Notes under the pieces: generated by a model
Database searches by the model: none
The model's input: the letters and a program-made list of their open reading frames with translations, nothing else
What the model was told of the DNA's origin: nothing
Shown here: positions 4,374 to 5,197 of the stretch, in pieces
Position numbering within the stretch: position 1 is the first letter of the stretch
Layout: every line of letters starts with the position of its first letter
DNA from: Porphyrobacter sp.
GTDB taxonomy: Bacteria; Pseudomonadota; Alphaproteobacteria; Sphingomonadales; Sphingomonadaceae
NCBI GenBank assembly: GCA_014359685.1
Contig: JACIYY010000170.1
Location: 1 to 5,197 of the forward strand
Length of the DNA: 5,197 nt
Direction of reading: 5' to 3'
Position numbers and translations under genes: made by a program

Positions 4374-5197
4374 TCAGGCCGCGCGGTCGTGCTGCTCGGC
4401 CAGCCGGTGCTTGCGGAGGCAGTGGCGCAGCTGGTCGTAGGTCAGGCCGAGCGCGCTGGCGGTCTGGCGCTGGTTCCAGCGGTTGCGGCCGAGATGGTGC
4501 TCCAGGATCGCGCGCTCGTGCGCCTCCACTGCGGCCCGCAGATCGGCGATCGAATCGAGATCGACCGGCGCGCGACCAGGGGCGGGGGCGGGATCGGGCG
4601 CGGCCGCAGCGCCGGCGGCGTGCGGACTCGGCAGCGCGGCGGGCCGCCACGGGCTGTCGAAGGGGTCGAACTGGACCTCGCCGACCGCCTCCCCCGGACG
4701 GTCCCAGCGATAGACCGCGCGCTCCACCACGTTGCGAAGCTCGCGCACATTGCCGGGCCAGGGGTGCGCATCGAGCTGGCGGCGGACAGTGGCGGCGAAG
4801 CCCGGCCAGCCGCGCCAGCCCAGCTCGGCCGCCATGCGCCGGCCGAAATAGTCGGCCAGCACGTCGGTGTCGCCCTCGCGCACGCGCAGCGGCGGCAGGG
4901 TGATGACCTCGAAGCTCAGCCGGTCGAGCAGGTCGGCGCGGAAGCGGCCCTGTTCGGCCAGGCGCGGCAGGTCGGCATTGGTGGCGGCGACGATGCGGAC
5001 ATCGACCCTGATCGGGCGAGAGGCGCCGATCCGCGTCACCTCGCCATATTCCACCGCGCGCAGCAGCCGTTCCTGCGCGGCCATGGAGAGGGTGGCCAGC
5101 TCGTCGAGGAACAGCGTGCCGCGGTCGGCCTCCTCGAACCGCCCGGCACGGGCGCGCGCGGCGCCGGTGAAGGCGCCGGCCTCATGCCCGAACAGCT
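4374..5197 (-). CDS. pspF: Phage shock protein operon activator PspF (partial, N-terminus outside window)
   Basis: Bacterial enhancer-binding protein that remodels sigma-54 RNA polymerase to switch on psp genes under inner-membrane stress; PspA normally holds it inactive. The window has the last 273 residues. From the edge: LFGHEAGAFTGA with the sigma-54-contacting GAFTGA loop (residues 7-12 of the visible part), Walker B GTLFLDE at 27-33, sensor I region VRIVAATNADLP, the region FRADLLDRLSFEV, PGNVRELRNVVERAVY near sensor II, a Pro/Ala-rich linker, and a C-terminal Fis-type helix-turn-helix ending TASALGLTYDQLRHCLRKH. PspF rather than another activator is suggested by LDELATLS, the EYGEVTRIGAS stretch and the HTH wording, which recall E. 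coli PspF. Walker A and about 75 residues are missing by comparison with that protein. The lack of an N-terminal sensory domain, typical of PspF, cannot be checked here. If the usual arrangement holds, pspA would be divergent, beyond 5197. Confidence 0.9.
   Translation of the reverse strand, partial: LFGHEAGAFTGAARARAGRFEEADRGTLFLDELATLSMAAQERLLRAVEYGEVTRIGASRPIRVDVRIVAATNADLPRLAEQGRFRADLLDRLSFEVITLPPLRVREGDTDVLADYFGRRMAAELGWRGWPGFAATVRRQLDAHPWPGNVRELRNVVERAVYRWDRPGEAVGEVQFDPFDSPWRPAALPSPHAAGAAAAPDPAPAPGRAPVDLDSIADLRAAVEAHERAILEHHLGRNRWNQRQTASALGLTYDQLRHCLRKHRLAEQHDRAA

Noticed and set aside
2779..4440. Very long plus-strand open frame (553 codons) opposite thrC
   Set aside because: It is antisense to intact thrC, has an Arg/Ala/Gly/Asp-rich composition with no recognisable domain, and arises because stop codons are rare in GC-rich sequence.
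1..5197. CRISPR array, tRNA/rRNA genes, insertion sequence or phage genes
   Set aside because: No spaced direct repeats, no cloverleaf or rRNA-like sequence, no transposase or phage protein, and composition looks even across the window.

Overview
This GC-rich window (roughly 70% GC by eye) looks like an ordinary chromosomal segment of an alphaproteobacterium. It is most likely a sphingomonad, judged from the remembered character of the threonine synthase, methyltransferase and MoaA proteins rather than from any search. Every gene I can support lies on the minus strand, so the window is read from its right end to its left end. The gaps between genes are all short (50 bases or less). No rRNA, tRNA, CRISPR array, insertion sequence or other mobile element is visible, and no stretch of 300 bases lacks a gene.

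In transcription order: (1) the C-terminal three quarters of a sigma-54 activator closely resembling PspF, the phage-shock-protein regulator, whose N-terminus lies beyond the right edge; (2) thrC, threonine synthase; (3) a class I SAM-dependent methyltransferase related to RlmI/YccW; (4) folB, dihydroneopterin aldolase; (5) a small protein of about 102 residues that looks like the C-terminal half of a short-chain dehydrogenase/reductase without its cofactor and catalytic motifs; (6) moaA, the radical-SAM GTP 3',8-cyclase of molybdenum cofactor synthesis; (7) the start of a MoaD-like sulfur-carrier protein, cut by the left edge.

Genes 3 to 7 are tightly packed and look like one operon. It joins one folate-branch step (FolB) to the first molybdopterin step (MoaA) and its sulfur carrier (MoaD). 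Both branches start from GTP and make pterins. ThrC and PspF are functionally unrelated neighbours on the same strand.

The most unusual features are small and structural. A perfect 24-bp palindrome sits directly after the folB stop codon. An 8-bp perfect hairpin begins in the thrC stop codon. Two adjacent perfect palindromes fill the gap before moaA. Three of the gene junctions thus carry strong inverted repeats beginning at or overlapping the upstream stop codon. The moaD start is also puzzling: the best ribosome-binding site and ATG lie in a different frame from the recognisable MoaD sequence. I see no clear new multi-gene system. The best candidates for a second look are the degenerate SDR-like protein between folB and moaA and the stop-codon palindromes.
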